A stretch of DNA of 64,000 nt from JBCFBK01 sp038562555 (GCA_038562555.1 JBCFBK010000017.1:35041-99040); one strand, 5' to 3'; positions 7,448-17,239 are shown, counted from the first letter of the stretch. Numbers and translations are program-made. Notes: generated by a model not told the origin, from the sequence alone.

Positions 7448-9302
7448 TTTTTATATTAAAAGCCGGTGCCTGGTATTCTTTTGACAGGTAATCCGAAGGA
7501 ATTGCCGTCCGGTTGCCATCCCGCGCAGCCCGGTAATGAGGGGAAAGAATCTCAATCCCTCTTTCATTGAACACATCCTGAATATGCCGGTGCAAATCGG
7601 AATAGACAAGTGCCTGCCTGCTCGCCTCCCTCGTATAGGCATTAATCTGGTAGGCCACATAAAAATCATCAAGACTTGTTTGTAAAACAAACGGTTTCGG
7701 CTCATCAAGGATCTTTTCAGTTCTTTTCGCAGCCTCAATCAATGCCTCGTGTACGTGCTTCCAGGGAGCATCGTACCCGATCGTTACCGTGGTATGCAGG
7801 ATTAATCCGCTTTCTTTCGCTTCAATGCTGTAGTTCGTCGTGTTGCCTGTAAGAACCGATGAATTCGGGATGGTTATTATTTCATTTTTTATGGTTCTGA
7901 TCCGGGTAACAAGGAGTGTTTTTTCGAGCACATCACCCGTAACGTCGCCAATTTTAATCCGGTCGCCGGTTTTAAAGGGACGCATGTAGGTAATGACCAA
8001 TCCTGCAATAACGTTGCCAATGGCAGAAGAGGATCCGAGCGAAAACAAAACACCAATAAAAACAGAAACACCTTTAAAGATATCTGAATCAGAACCAGGC
8101 AAATATCGAAATATTAAAACAAACATAAATGCATACAACAGGAACTTGATGATGCTATAGGTCGGCATGGCCCAATCGGCATGAAATCCGGAAATTTTGA
8201 GTTTCTCCGCTTCAATTTCCCGAAAAATGTACCTGACAAACCGGATCACATATCTCATAACGAAGTATATAACAAGAATACTGAACAGGTTTGGAAGGTA
8301 CTCCCAGACGGCAATGAAAACACCCTTAAACGGCAACCATATTAATTGCAATAAGGCACCGGCCCAGTTGCGTGAGAAAGGAAAAATGCTGAAAATAATG
8401 GGCAGAGTAATGTAGATCAGCGTCGCATAAACAAACCAACGAAATATCTTAGCCATAAAAAGAATAACCTGCATTTCCTGTTCCGCTGTCAAAAACGTAT
8501 AGTCTTTATAGGCTAAATTCTTTAACCATTTGTCTTTCTTTTGGTCGATAAAGAACAGAAGTCGGGAGTAGCCTTTCCCAATTACCCGGACCATAAACCA
8601 GGCTGCAATTAAAACCAGCAGGACCAGGCCGATCCGGGTGATTATCTTGATCCAGCTATACTCCTTTCTCCCATCCAAAACAGATCCCCTGATCTTTTCT
8701 TTAAACTCGTCCGCCAATTCCGGCATATTTTTCTCGTACCAGATCGCATCGTTCTCCGAAACACTCATAATGATGGTTTCTCCATAAACAATATCGTAGG
8801 TATTTTCCGACTTCAAAACCACGATCGAATCAGGCTTCAAAAAATCATCGTCGTACAGGTTTTCAATTTTATTACTGATGCTGACGGCTCGTTCGCGCGG
8901 AGTGGAGGCTCCAATTTTTGAATAAACAAAGAACAGTGTATCGTTCATAATCCCCAACACCGGGTAGCCTTTCGCGATGTTTCGTAAAGAATCAATCTGC
9001 GCCTTTTTGTCGGCAATCCGTTGTTTTTCGTTTTCCCCGATTGCTTTTAGCTGATTTAGCACTTCCTCCTTTTGAAGGTTATCGGTGGTCTTAAGTTGCA
9101 ATAATTGTGATTCCAGATCTGCCTTTTTTATCGAATCAACAACCCGTTGTCTTTCGAAGCCGGCGAGTCTTTTACTATAGTCCTGCAGGAAGGAACGATT
9201 AATAGAGTCATCTTTCTGAGACAGACTATCAGTCTGCGCATATGAGGCCACGCTCCAAACCAGCAGGAGCAGGGACATTAATCTTACGGATAATCGTTTC
9301 AT
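7419..9302 (-). CDS. Mechanosensitive ion channel (MscS family) with long N-terminal domain
   Basis: A 627-residue membrane channel that should open under hypo-osmotic tension. A signal peptide (MKRLSVRLMSLLLLVWSVASYAQ) is followed by a periplasmic region rich in Lys/Glu/Gln with coiled-coil character (about 25-200), several transmembrane helices (about 215-440) and the MscS core: a pore helix (LGSSSAIGNVIAGLVITYMRPF), the beta domain (GDRIKIGDVTGDVLEKTLLVT, TIPNSSVL) and the alpha/beta vestibule. An in-frame ATG 51 nt upstream exists, but the -7 box at 9320-9327 would place the transcript start downstream of it, and the chosen start gives a proper signal peptide. The domain layout resembles larger MscS paralogues of Bacteroidota. 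Confidence 0.9.
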   Translation of the reverse strand: MKRLSVRLMSLLLLVWSVASYAQTDSLSQKDDSINRSFLQDYSKRLAGFERQRVVDSIKKADLESQLLQLKTTDNLQKEEVLNQLKAIGENEKQRIADKKAQIDSLRNIAKGYPVLGIMNDTLFFVYSKIGASTPRERAVSISNKIENLYDDDFLKPDSIVVLKSENTYDIVYGETIIMSVSENDAIWYEKNMPELADEFKEKIRGSVLDGRKEYSWIKIITRIGLVLLVLIAAWFMVRVIGKGYSRLLFFIDQKKDKWLKNLAYKDYTFLTAEQEMQVILFMAKIFRWFVYATLIYITLPIIFSIFPFSRNWAGALLQLIWLPFKGVFIAVWEYLPNLFSILVIYFVMRYVIRFVRYIFREIEAEKLKISGFHADWAMPTYSIIKFLLYAFMFVLIFRYLPGSDSDIFKGVSVFIGVLFSLGSSSAIGNVIAGLVITYMRPFKTGDRIKIGDVTGDVLEKTLLVTRIRTIKNEIITIPNSSVLTGNTTNYSIEAKESGLILHTTVTIGYDAPWKHVHEALIEAAKRTEKILDEPKPFVLQTSLDDFYVAYQINAYTREASRQALVYSDLHRHIQDVFNERGIEILSPHYRAARDGNRTAIPSDYLSKEYQAPAFNIKIENDPLARS

Positions 9303-9319
9303 AGAAAAAGTATAGAATT

Positions 9320-9353
9320 CAAAAATACGATAAATGTCACAGAAACCACGCAA
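9320..9353 (-). promoter_or_regulatory. Putative promoter of the MscS channel gene
   Basis: Minus strand: TTG (9351-9353), 23 nt, then TATTTTTG (9320-9327), fitting the Bacteroidota TTG/TAnnTTTG promoter. Transcription would start near 9313, 10-12 nt before the ATG at 9302, which excludes the longer reading-frame start at 9353. Confidence 0.5.
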
Positions 9354-9537
9354 TTCCCTGATGTGCTTTGTCCTGTGAATTAATTTACCGGCAGTTTCAG
9401 AGCACTACCTTTATTAAGACTATTTCCATATTATGAGCATAATCCCGGTATTAACATCATATTAACAAATAAGGCACTGATAAATGAATAATTTAGTCGT
9501 CATAATTCTATGTGACATCCTTAACATAGTAAGAAAC

Positions 9538-10455
9538 ATGAAGAGAAGAGACTTTATTTATAAAGGTATTGGTACTGGTTTGCTGACCAGTATGGGGCTT
9601 CACACGAGCGTATTTGGCAGCGTGAGTCAGGCATTGGGCAATGCTTCCCCTTTCGACATGGTAGCCATCCGGGGCGGCGAAGCTGAAGTCATGTTCGAAA
9701 AAGCGATCGCCTCCATGGGGGGAATGAAAGCTTTTGTTAAGCCCAATCAAACTGTTGTTCTAAAACCAAACATCGGTTGGGACTCGAATCCGGAAAAAGC
9801 AGCGGACACAAATCCAAAACTGGTTGCCAAAATTATTGAGCATTGCCTGAGAGCCGGTGCCAAAGAAGTCTATGTTTTTGATAATACCTGCGATAACTGG
9901 CAGAAATGCTATGCAAACAGCGGTATAGAAAAGGCGGTCAAGGATGCCGGAGGAAAAATCGTAACCGGCGGTAGCGAAAGCATGTATCAGGAAGTGGAGC
10001 TGAAAGGGGCTAAAAGCCTGAAAAAGGCGAAAGTTCATGAACTGATCCTTTCCTGCGATGTGTTCATCAATGTTCCTGTCCTGAAACATCACAGCAGCAC
10101 GACCGTTACATCGGCCATGAAGAACATGATGGGCGTTGTATGGGACCGTGGGTTCTGGCACCGCAACGATTTGCCGCAATGCATTGCCGACTTCCCGACC
10201 TTCAGAAAACCCGACCTGAATATTGTCGATGCTTACCGCGTTATGAAGAAAAACGGTCCCCGCGGCGTCTCATTGGAGGATACCGTCACCATGAAAGCCC
10301 AGCTTATTTCAACCGATATCGTAGCCATTGACACCGCTGCTGTGAAACTGTTCGGAGTGGATCCCTCTGTAATAACCTATTTGGCAAAAGGCCAGGAACT
10401 GGGCATTGGAACAACAAATCTGGAAAGCCTGAAAATTAATCGCTTAACCGTTTAA
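9538..10455 (+). CDS. DUF362 domain protein with Tat-type signal
   Basis: A 305-residue protein starting MKRRDFIYKG, a twin-arginine-type leader (the earlier in-frame ATG at 9484 would put 18 unlikely residues in front of it). The DUF362 domain spans the rest: VKPNQTVVLKPNIGWDSNPE, FDNTCDNWQKCY, and SCDVFINVPVLKHHSSTTVTSAMKNMMG, the last being the most conserved block of the family. DUF362 proteins have no settled biochemical role; they often occur fused to or beside ferredoxin-type iron-sulfur proteins. That is the case here: the polyferredoxin gene starts 6 nt downstream, so the pair is an operon, likely a periplasmic redox protein with its membrane electron-transfer partner (inference). 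Confidence 0.85.
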   Translation: MKRRDFIYKGIGTGLLTSMGLHTSVFGSVSQALGNASPFDMVAIRGGEAEVMFEKAIASMGGMKAFVKPNQTVVLKPNIGWDSNPEKAADTNPKLVAKIIEHCLRAGAKEVYVFDNTCDNWQKCYANSGIEKAVKDAGGKIVTGGSESMYQEVELKGAKSLKKAKVHELILSCDVFINVPVLKHHSSTTVTSAMKNMMGVVWDRGFWHRNDLPQCIADFPTFRKPDLNIVDAYRVMKKNGPRGVSLEDTVTMKAQLISTDIVAIDTAAVKLFGVDPSVITYLAKGQELGIGTTNLESLKINRLTV

Positions 10456-10461
10456 TACCCA

Positions 10462-12066
10462 ATGAATAATGTCTGGAAACCGGCGAGGGTCATCATCTCG
10501 GTAATGACCTTGATCTTACTTGCGTTTGTCTTCCTGGATTTCCGGCAAACGGTGGGTTCGCCCTGGTACCAGGCCATCACCTGGCTTCAGTTCGCTCCTT
10601 CTGTGAGCAAATTCCTGATAGCAGCCGGCGTTTTGTCGGCAGGGTTCATTTTGGTCATCCTGCTTACCCTGATCTTTGGACGCGTTTATTGTTCTACTGT
10701 GTGTCCGCTTGGAATTATGCAGGATGTGATCAGCTTTTTTTCCAAAAAATTCAGGAAAAAGAAATTCAGGTATAAATACGCCGGGCCTAAAAACATGCTT
10801 CGCTATCCTTTCCTGGCGCTGGCTGTTGTTCCGTTATTCTTCGGATCGGTGATCCTGCTTGGACTGCTTGAACCTTACAGCAGCTTCGGCCGTATTATCT
10901 CGGGCCTGGGTCAGCCCCTCTTTATGGGTGCCAATAACCTGCTGGCTGGCCTGCTGATCAGAATAAAAATATATCAGGTTTTCCCGGAAACGCTCCCCCA
11001 TATCGAGCTTGCAGCGCTGGCCTATCCCATAGCGATCCTTGGGCTAATTACCGTGTTGGCTTCCCGATGGGGACGATTGTACTGCAACACGATTTGTCCG
11101 GTTGGAACCTTTCTGGGCGTGCTCTCCCGATTTTCACTGTTCCGGATCCGGATCGACAAAAGTTCATGTACACGCTGCGCCAAATGCACCGTGGTATGTA
11201 AGGCGCAATGTATCGACTTAAAAGACCAGTCGGTCGATTTTAGCCGCTGCGTGGGATGCTTTAATTGCATCCATTCCTGCCGGGACAACTCCATCGGCTA
11301 TAAACCGGCGTTTCCCGCCAAAACTGAAAAAGGCCTCAACATGAAAATGGTCACGCCCTTACAGGCGAAGCCGGATTCAACCGACCGCTCGAAAAGGCAA
11401 TTCCTTTCCGATTCATTTCTGCTTACCGGCGCTGTGATCGGGATTTCGCGTTCCCTAAAAGCCGGAGAAGCAAAATCAGCTTCCGGCAAAGATCTTATTC
11501 CCGTCGTAAAGGAATATCCGTGTTCCCCTCCCGGATCAATAAGTCTCAGTCACTTTAACGATGTGTGCACCGCCTGCCACCTATGCGTGAGCGCCTGTCC
11601 CAATGGCGTATTGAGGCCGTCTTTGCTGCAGTACGGGTTGCAGGGCTTTATGCAACCTTACATGGATGCCACAAGCGGCTACTGCAATTTTGATTGCCTG
11701 ATTTGCGGAGAAATATGCCCAACAGGAGCTATTCTGCCCTTGACCCTGGAAGAGAAACAGGTAACCCAGGTTGGGACGGTGAAATTCGTCAAAGAAAATT
11801 GCATTGTACATACCGATGAAACCTTGTGCGGAGCCTGCTCAGAACATTGTCCAACAAAGGCTGTAAAAATGGTCCCTTATAAAGACGACCTGAATATTCC
11901 GGAAGTAGCGCCGGATCTGTGCGTAGGATGCGGAGCTTGCGAATACGCCTGTCCGGTCCGCCCCCACCGGGCGATTTACGTGGACGGGCAACCCATACAG
12001 CAAATAGCAAAACTTCCCGTCGTGGAAAAATCAAAAGAAGGAACCCTGGAAGAGTTTCCGTTTTAA
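10462..12066 (+). CDS. Membrane polyferredoxin (NapH/CcoG-like 4Fe-4S protein)
   Basis: A 534-residue protein with about five N-terminal transmembrane helices (residues about 10-230) that include two NapH/RdxA-type motifs on the membrane edge (CSTVCPLG and CNTICPVG). These are followed by ferredoxin-like clusters: CTRCAKCTVVC, CVGCFNC, CTACHLCVSACPNG, CNFDCLICGEICPTG, CGACSEHCPTK and CVGCGACEYACPVRP. The many CxxCxxC motifs imply five or more 4Fe-4S clusters. An Arg-rich segment (about 308-330, RSKRQFLSDSFLLTGAV) looks like an internal Tat-like hydrophobic stretch dividing two cluster domains, suggesting a fusion of a NapH-like and a NapG-like protein. It probably moves electrons across or along the membrane for the DUF362 partner. 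Confidence 0.85.
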   Translation: MNNVWKPARVIISVMTLILLAFVFLDFRQTVGSPWYQAITWLQFAPSVSKFLIAAGVLSAGFILVILLTLIFGRVYCSTVCPLGIMQDVISFFSKKFRKKKFRYKYAGPKNMLRYPFLALAVVPLFFGSVILLGLLEPYSSFGRIISGLGQPLFMGANNLLAGLLIRIKIYQVFPETLPHIELAALAYPIAILGLITVLASRWGRLYCNTICPVGTFLGVLSRFSLFRIRIDKSSCTRCAKCTVVCKAQCIDLKDQSVDFSRCVGCFNCIHSCRDNSIGYKPAFPAKTEKGLNMKMVTPLQAKPDSTDRSKRQFLSDSFLLTGAVIGISRSLKAGEAKSASGKDLIPVVKEYPCSPPGSISLSHFNDVCTACHLCVSACPNGVLRPSLLQYGLQGFMQPYMDATSGYCNFDCLICGEICPTGAILPLTLEEKQVTQVGTVKFVKENCIVHTDETLCGACSEHCPTKAVKMVPYKDDLNIPEVAPDLCVGCGACEYACPVRPHRAIYVDGQPIQQIAKLPVVEKSKEGTLEEFPF

Positions 12067-12091
12067 CAGATAAACCGGATAAGGTCCATTG

Positions 12092-12135
12092 TAAAAACGA
12101 GCCGCAAATCCGAAAGAATCTGCGACCCGTTTTTA
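12092..12135 (-). terminator. Strand-specific terminator hairpin of the MFS gene
   Basis: A 19-bp stem with a 6-nt loop directly after the MFS stop codon. In minus-strand RNA it pairs fully, using three G-U pairs; in plus-strand RNA the same positions are A-C mismatches. The stem ends with a run of U (TTTTTA). This marks the minus strand as the intended direction, ending the 12136-13326 gene opposite the polyferredoxin gene. Confidence 0.6.
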
Positions 12136-13326
12136 TTATACGGTCTTCAGGCTTCTTCTGGTTTTGATAAAAAGCCAGGTAAACGCCAGGATTAAAAATA
12201 CTGTCAGAATAATAACTGACCGCAGTGAAGCGGACCCGGCAGCCAAATGATCGCCACCGAATTTCACCAGGTTTGAATCGTAGATATGGCCCAGCAAAGG
12301 TTGGGCAATAGCTCCTCCTAAAAATCCGACCCCACCCATAATGGCCAGTCCCAGTGCACCGCTGTTCGGCACTCTTTCAGCGACCACACCAAGCATATTG
12401 GGCCAGAAGTAAGCCACGCCCAGTGCAAACACCGCCGCAGCAGCAAACGTCCACCATCCGCCTGAAATACTGAGCAACCATAGTCCTAATCCCGCGAAAA
12501 CGGCCGAAAACAGCAATACGCCGGGCCCTGAAAGCTTATGGACCACCGGTCCTGCCACCAGGCGCGCCAGGGCCATTATGGCTGACACCCAAACCAGCAA
12601 CAAAATTCCGGGAGCCTCGACGGTCTCGAGCAGGGCTGCAATCCACTGGTTGGTGCCCAATTCGGTTCCCGCCGTAAACAGCATACAAAAAACCATAAAC
12701 AGGAAAAGCGGTGAAACACATGCCTTCAACATATCTTTGTAAGTCGCGCCGGTGGTGACACGTTCGGTTGCCGGAAATGCTTTCCCAAGAAACATAAAGC
12801 CATACCCCAACGTCGGGATCAGCATGGCTGCAGTTTGCCAGCGCCAGCCAATACCTAACTTATTCAGAAAATAGACCAGGAGTCCGCCGATAACGATCCC
12901 GGCAGGGAACCACATGTGAAAACGGTTGAGTTTAGCGGTCTTATCGTCGGGATAAAGGGCCGTGATCAAGGGATTACAGGCGGCCTCGACACTGCCGTTG
13001 GCAATCCCGATAAACATCGTCGAAAAAAATAAGGTCCAGAATCCGTTGGCGAAAATCGTCATAATAAGGCCGGTCAGATGACAAACAAATGCGACCGCAA
13101 TTACCCGGTTGATACCCATGATGTCGACCAGCGGCCCCAAAATGATCATGGCCAGCGTAAAGCCCCAAAAGGCGGTTCCAACAATCCAGCCCACCTGCGT
13201 GGCCGTGAGATTGAACTCTTCCATCCAGGGAACAATGAATCCGCCCCGTGTACCAAATGCAAGGGCGGTAACAACAAGCGCCAGACAACTGGCGTTAAAC
13301 AATAAAATTCTGTTGATCTTTCCCAT
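12136..13326 (-). CDS. MFS transporter
   Basis: A 396-residue major-facilitator protein with 12 predicted transmembrane helices and the family's loop motif after helix 2 (GPLVDIMGINRVI). The opening NASCLALVVTALAFGTRGGFIVPW and the mid-loop FHMWFPAGIVIGGL resemble sugar or organic-anion MFS carriers, but the substrate is not assignable. It is a single-gene unit: convergent with the polyferredoxin gene and followed upstream (higher coordinates) by the cyclase gene in the same direction, 89 nt away. Confidence 0.8.
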   Translation of the reverse strand: MGKINRILLFNASCLALVVTALAFGTRGGFIVPWMEEFNLTATQVGWIVGTAFWGFTLAMIILGPLVDIMGINRVIAVAFVCHLTGLIMTIFANGFWTLFFSTMFIGIANGSVEAACNPLITALYPDDKTAKLNRFHMWFPAGIVIGGLLVYFLNKLGIGWRWQTAAMLIPTLGYGFMFLGKAFPATERVTTGATYKDMLKACVSPLFLFMVFCMLFTAGTELGTNQWIAALLETVEAPGILLLVWVSAIMALARLVAGPVVHKLSGPGVLLFSAVFAGLGLWLLSISGGWWTFAAAAVFALGVAYFWPNMLGVVAERVPNSGALGLAIMGGVGFLGGAIAQPLLGHIYDSNLVKFGGDHLAAGSASLRSVIILTVFLILAFTWLFIKTRRSLKTV

Positions 13327-13415
13327 AAAAAACAGTTTAGTTGATTATTAGCTTAGCCAATTGCCCCTAAAATTAAGAAATTATCACGACAATTGCATCA
13401 CCACACCCGATCTGT

Positions 13416-14507
13416 TTAAACGACAAGCACCAACGAACTTAACAGGACTTCCTTCTCCTTTCCCCTCAGCTTAAAAGACCCCAACGACCGGCTAACATAA
13501 TTGTGGGGAAGATTGAGCATCTCGAGCAAATCGGCCGAAGCAATTACCTCCGCGTTGTATTCCCGGCACATGGTCTGAATGCGCGAAATCGTGTTCATGA
13601 CATTACCGGAGTATGTAATATCGCGTTTGATAATGCCAATTTCACCTACCACTACTTTTCCCCAATGAATACCCGCCTTGAACGAAGGAACCAGTCCGTA
13701 CCTGTTCAGGTATTTCTCCCGCTTTTTCGTCAGTTCAAGTTTGATATCAAAAAAGCATCGAATACATCGGTTATTTGCAAGGCCATCTTCCCGCTTCCAG
13801 GCAATGATCACTTCATCCCCAACGTACTGATAAATCTCCGCGTTATTATCGAGGATCGGGTTCGTAATGTCTGAATACAGATCTTTAAGAAGCTCATGAT
13901 ACTTTTCATCGCCGAGTTTCTCCGCAATGGTCGTTGATGAGTTGAGGTCGACCGACATAAAGATCCTGTCTTCTTCTTTCGGTGTATGGTACTTTCCGCG
14001 AATGATATTCCAGAAGACCCCCTGTCCGAATTTGTTGTTGATCTGCAGGGACAACTGTGTGAGCGCAACGACACCCGACCAGATCAGGGTATTTTTGATC
14101 CTGGAAGTATCAAAAAGAAACCGGTATAGAACCGCTTTGGATCCGGGATCAAACAAGGGTTTACCGGTTTTCAGAGGAACCGTTATCCAGGCAAGAAGAA
14201 AAATAATCAGGGCGATGATCAGAAAAAATGAAATACTCACAGCCAGAACCGTATACCCGTAAGGTTTGTCCTGATACCTGACATTGATAAAAAAGACCAT
14301 AAAACTTCCGCCGATCAAGGCACCAATCAAGGCAGATCCCAGGTTCATCGCCAACGATAAGCCATACGAATAATCGGCCGATGGCCCCAGCGAGTATTGG
14401 CTCGTCAATAACAGGTAATCGTAAATGCTGATCAGAAATCCGATGATTAGCCAAACCCCGGCGATTGTCAGGAGTTGTTTGAGTTTGATCTGTGTTCTGC
14501 GCTTCAT
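13416..14507 (-). CDS. Membrane-bound class III adenylate/guanylate cyclase
   Basis: A 363-residue protein: four predicted membrane helices (about residues 12-31, 52-75, 84-107 and 138-152) followed by a class III cyclase domain (about 180-355). The two metal-binding aspartates are Asp187 (MSVDLNSST) and Asp231 (YVGDEV). The Asp in KRDITYSG and the NxxxR of NVMNTISRI match the base-recognising and transition-state residues, so it is probably active; the lysine usually just before GDE is replaced (IYQYVGDE), a variation common in related bacterial cyclases. Synthesis of cAMP is the likelier activity, but cGMP cannot be ruled out. The longer reading frame start at 14627 overlaps the hrpB promoter region and is less likely than MKRRTQIK. 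Confidence 0.82.
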   Translation of the reverse strand: MKRRTQIKLKQLLTIAGVWLIIGFLISIYDYLLLTSQYSLGPSADYSYGLSLAMNLGSALIGALIGGSFMVFFINVRYQDKPYGYTVLAVSISFFLIIALIIFLLAWITVPLKTGKPLFDPGSKAVLYRFLFDTSRIKNTLIWSGVVALTQLSLQINNKFGQGVFWNIIRGKYHTPKEEDRIFMSVDLNSSTTIAEKLGDEKYHELLKDLYSDITNPILDNNAEIYQYVGDEVIIAWKREDGLANNRCIRCFFDIKLELTKKREKYLNRYGLVPSFKAGIHWGKVVVGEIGIIKRDITYSGNVMNTISRIQTMCREYNAEVIASADLLEMLNLPHNYVSRSLGSFKLRGKEKEVLLSSLVLVV

Positions 14508-14725
14508 GCTAACAAGATTTAAGTCAGGTGGAGGTACTCGTTTGAAGTTAAACAGACAAAAAATTGGCTTGTTCAGAAGAAAGATGAATTTGCCGTATGG
14601 GTATCTTGTCAAAAACTTCGGGCTCACCGGGAACTAAATCCGACGGGCATTTTTACAGGAAGCTATCAATGAGCTTTTCCTCCTGCAACCAAAATAGCGA
14701 TCCAGTCGAAATCAAACAGATTTTC

Positions 14726-14733
14726 TATTTTTG
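14726..14733 (+). promoter_or_regulatory. Putative -7 box of hrpB
   Basis: TATTTTTG, an exact TAnnTTTG match, lies 25 nt upstream of the TTG codon at 14759. Transcription starting a few bases after it would make every more upstream in-frame start unusable, which supports the TTG start. No convincing -33 box is present. Confidence 0.4.
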
Positions 14734-14758
14734 TACTCTCATTTTGAAACCCATTGTT

Positions 14759-17239
14759 TTGACAATTCAATTTCAATCGATTGATCTTCCTGTAGCTGCT
14801 GTTCTGAACGAAATCCAGGTGAAATTGCAGGAATCGGGAACTTTGGTCGTTCACGCTCCTCCGGGTGCCGGAAAAAGTACGCTTGTTCCGCTGGCTTTGC
14901 TGCAACAGGCAACTGTCAACACCCGGAAAATCATCTTGCTGGAGCCGAGGCGGCTGGCAGCAAGAGGGATTGCAGAACGCATGGCCTCCCTCCTTAATGA
15001 AAGCGTTGGAGAGACCGTAGGTTACCGCATTCGATTCGAAAACCGGATCAGTGACAAAACCCGCATTGAGGTATTAACTGAAGGAATTTTGACCCGAATG
15101 CTGCAATCTGACAATTCGCTGGAAGGTGTTGGAACCGTTATCTTCGATGAGTTTCACGAGCGGAGCATCCATGCTGATCTGGCCCTGGCTCTTTGTCGGG
15201 AGGTTCAGCAAGTCCTTCGACCGGATTTGCGTATAGTCATCATGTCGGCGACCCTGAATCTGCCTCAGTTAACCCGGTTGCTTCAGGCCCCGGTGGTACA
15301 GTGCCCGGGGCGACACTATCCCGTTGATCTGGTTTATTCGGGCGAAAATGATCTCCGGCTCATTGCCGAACTGACCGCTCAGGTCGTTCTTCGGGCTATC
15401 AATGAAAAGCAGGGTGACGTGCTGGTATTTTTACCTGGCGAAGGGGAGATCAGGAAATGTGAGCGCTTGCTGCGAAATGAACAACTGGACATTGAAGTAC
15501 ATCCGTTATATGGTTCACTGCCTAAACAGAAACAACTGGCAGCTATTTTCCCAAACCGGAATGGAAAGCGGAAGGTTATTCTGGCTACATCAATCGCTGA
15601 AACCAGCCTGACAATTGAAGGTGTGCAGGTGGTGGTCGATTCGGGTTATGCCCGTGTGTCTCGCTTCAACCCCAAAACCGGGTTATCACACCTTGAAACG
15701 ATTCCGCTTTCGAAAGATTCTGCTGATCAGCGCGCCGGGCGTGCCGGCAGACTTGGACCCGGAACATGTTACCGAATGTGGACAAGAGCCGCTCAGGAGC
15801 AGCTTGCAGAGCACCGAACCCCTGAAATACTGGAGGCTGATTTAGCCAGCCTGGTTTTAGATCTGGCTCAATGGGGTATCACAAATCCGGAGGAGCTCAA
15901 TTGGTTAAACCCGCCCCCGAAAGGCGCCGTCAATCAGGCAACGGCACTGCTGCATGAACTTGAAGCGCTTGAGGACGGCCGAATCACAGCTTTGGGGAAA
16001 GAACTGAATCGTTTGCCTTGTCATCCCCGGATGGCTCACATGTTGGTGATGGCCAAACAGAATGGCAATGTGTCCCTGGCAACCGATCTGGCCGCCGTTC
16101 TGGGAGAACGTGATCCTTTGGGGCCTGAGGCAGGAATTGATATTAACCTTCGCATGGAGGCACTGCGGACGCAGCGTGCTTCAGGCCGGATAAGCAAAAA
16201 GATGAAGCGTATAGAGAAAGCAGCAGAATCTTACCGGAACATTGTTGGCTGCGAACCACGTAACGACACGGTCAATCCTTACGAAACAGGCCTGCTGCTC
16301 GCTTATGCTTACCCTGAACGCATTGCTTTTGCCCGTCCCGGCAACAATGCTCAGTTTCAGTTATCAAACGGTAATATTGCCACGGCCGGGCATAAAGACG
16401 ACCTTGCCCACGAGACCTGGTTAGCGGTTGCCCACCTTAACGCACGGCAAGGCATTGGCACTATCTTCCTGGCTTCTCCACTGAATCCGACGGATTTAGC
16501 TCCGTTGGTGAAAGAACGGGAAACGGTTGCCTGGGACAGCAAAAAAGGTGGTCTTATCGCAAGCAAAGAACTGCGGATCGGAAGCATTATCCTGCAGTCA
16601 AAATCATTATCAAATCCCGGTGGCGAGCAGGTCCTTAATGTAATTTCAGAAGCGATCGGCCGCGAAGGCAGACATTTGCTAAACTTCCACGATGGAGTTG
16701 TTCAATGGCAAAACCGGGTGCTTAGTTTGCGACATTGGAATCCAAACGATCAATGGCCGGATGTTTCGGCAGAAAATTTGTTGAAAACCAACAGGGATTG
16801 GCTAACGCCTTATCTTCAGAATGTTCGAAAAACAGAAGACCTTAAGAAAATTGACCTTGAAGAAGCGCTGCATAATCATCTCAGCATTGGGCAACAGCAG
16901 ATGCTTGATCGGCTGGCTCCACAAAAGCTTCAAGTTCCCAGTGGATCAGCCATAACGCTAATTTACCAGGCCAATGGCGAAGCTCCGGTTCTTGCGGTTC
17001 GCCTGCAGGAAATTTTTGGGATGGGAGATACTCCAACAATAAACAATGGCCGGACAGATGTTTTGATGCACCTGCTTTCTCCTGGCTTTAAACCGGTTCA
17101 AATTACTTCCGATTTAAAAAGTTTTTGGAATAATGCCTACTTCGAAGTAAAAAAGGAGCTTAAAAGACGCTATCCCAAACACGCCTGGCCCGACGACCCA
17201 TGGACAGCAGAAGCCTTGCGCGGCATCAAACGAAAGTAA
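14759..17239 (+). CDS. hrpB: ATP-dependent helicase HrpB
   Basis: An 826-residue DEAH-box helicase of the HrpB family. The start resembles E. coli HrpB (LPVAAVL...). Walker A GAGKST is at residues 36-41; then the DEFH box (VIFDEFHERS), the SAT motif (VIMSATLN), the helicase C domain (IAETSLTIEGV, DQRAGRAGRLGPGTCYR), and the long HrpB C-terminal domain ending WPDDPW. The start is a TTG, because upstream in-frame ATGs would add a non-conserved tail and lie before the -7 box at 14726; total length then agrees with the family. In Gammaproteobacteria HrpB is a non-essential RNA helicase of uncertain substrate. Single gene, ended by the hairpin at 17257. Confidence 0.88.
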   Translation: MTIQFQSIDLPVAAVLNEIQVKLQESGTLVVHAPPGAGKSTLVPLALLQQATVNTRKIILLEPRRLAARGIAERMASLLNESVGETVGYRIRFENRISDKTRIEVLTEGILTRMLQSDNSLEGVGTVIFDEFHERSIHADLALALCREVQQVLRPDLRIVIMSATLNLPQLTRLLQAPVVQCPGRHYPVDLVYSGENDLRLIAELTAQVVLRAINEKQGDVLVFLPGEGEIRKCERLLRNEQLDIEVHPLYGSLPKQKQLAAIFPNRNGKRKVILATSIAETSLTIEGVQVVVDSGYARVSRFNPKTGLSHLETIPLSKDSADQRAGRAGRLGPGTCYRMWTRAAQEQLAEHRTPEILEADLASLVLDLAQWGITNPEELNWLNPPPKGAVNQATALLHELEALEDGRITALGKELNRLPCHPRMAHMLVMAKQNGNVSLATDLAAVLGERDPLGPEAGIDINLRMEALRTQRASGRISKKMKRIEKAAESYRNIVGCEPRNDTVNPYETGLLLAYAYPERIAFARPGNNAQFQLSNGNIATAGHKDDLAHETWLAVAHLNARQGIGTIFLASPLNPTDLAPLVKERETVAWDSKKGGLIASKELRIGSIILQSKSLSNPGGEQVLNVISEAIGREGRHLLNFHDGVVQWQNRVLSLRHWNPNDQWPDVSAENLLKTNRDWLTPYLQNVRKTEDLKKIDLEEALHNHLSIGQQQMLDRLAPQKLQVPSGSAITLIYQANGEAPVLAVRLQEIFGMGDTPTINNGRTDVLMHLLSPGFKPVQITSDLKSFWNNAYFEVKKELKRRYPKHAWPDDPWTAEALRGIKRK

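Noticed and set aside
14597..14758. N-terminal extension of HrpB to the ATG at 14597
   Set aside because: The extension is not like HrpB, overlaps the cyclase promoter region and lies before a good -7 box at 14726.
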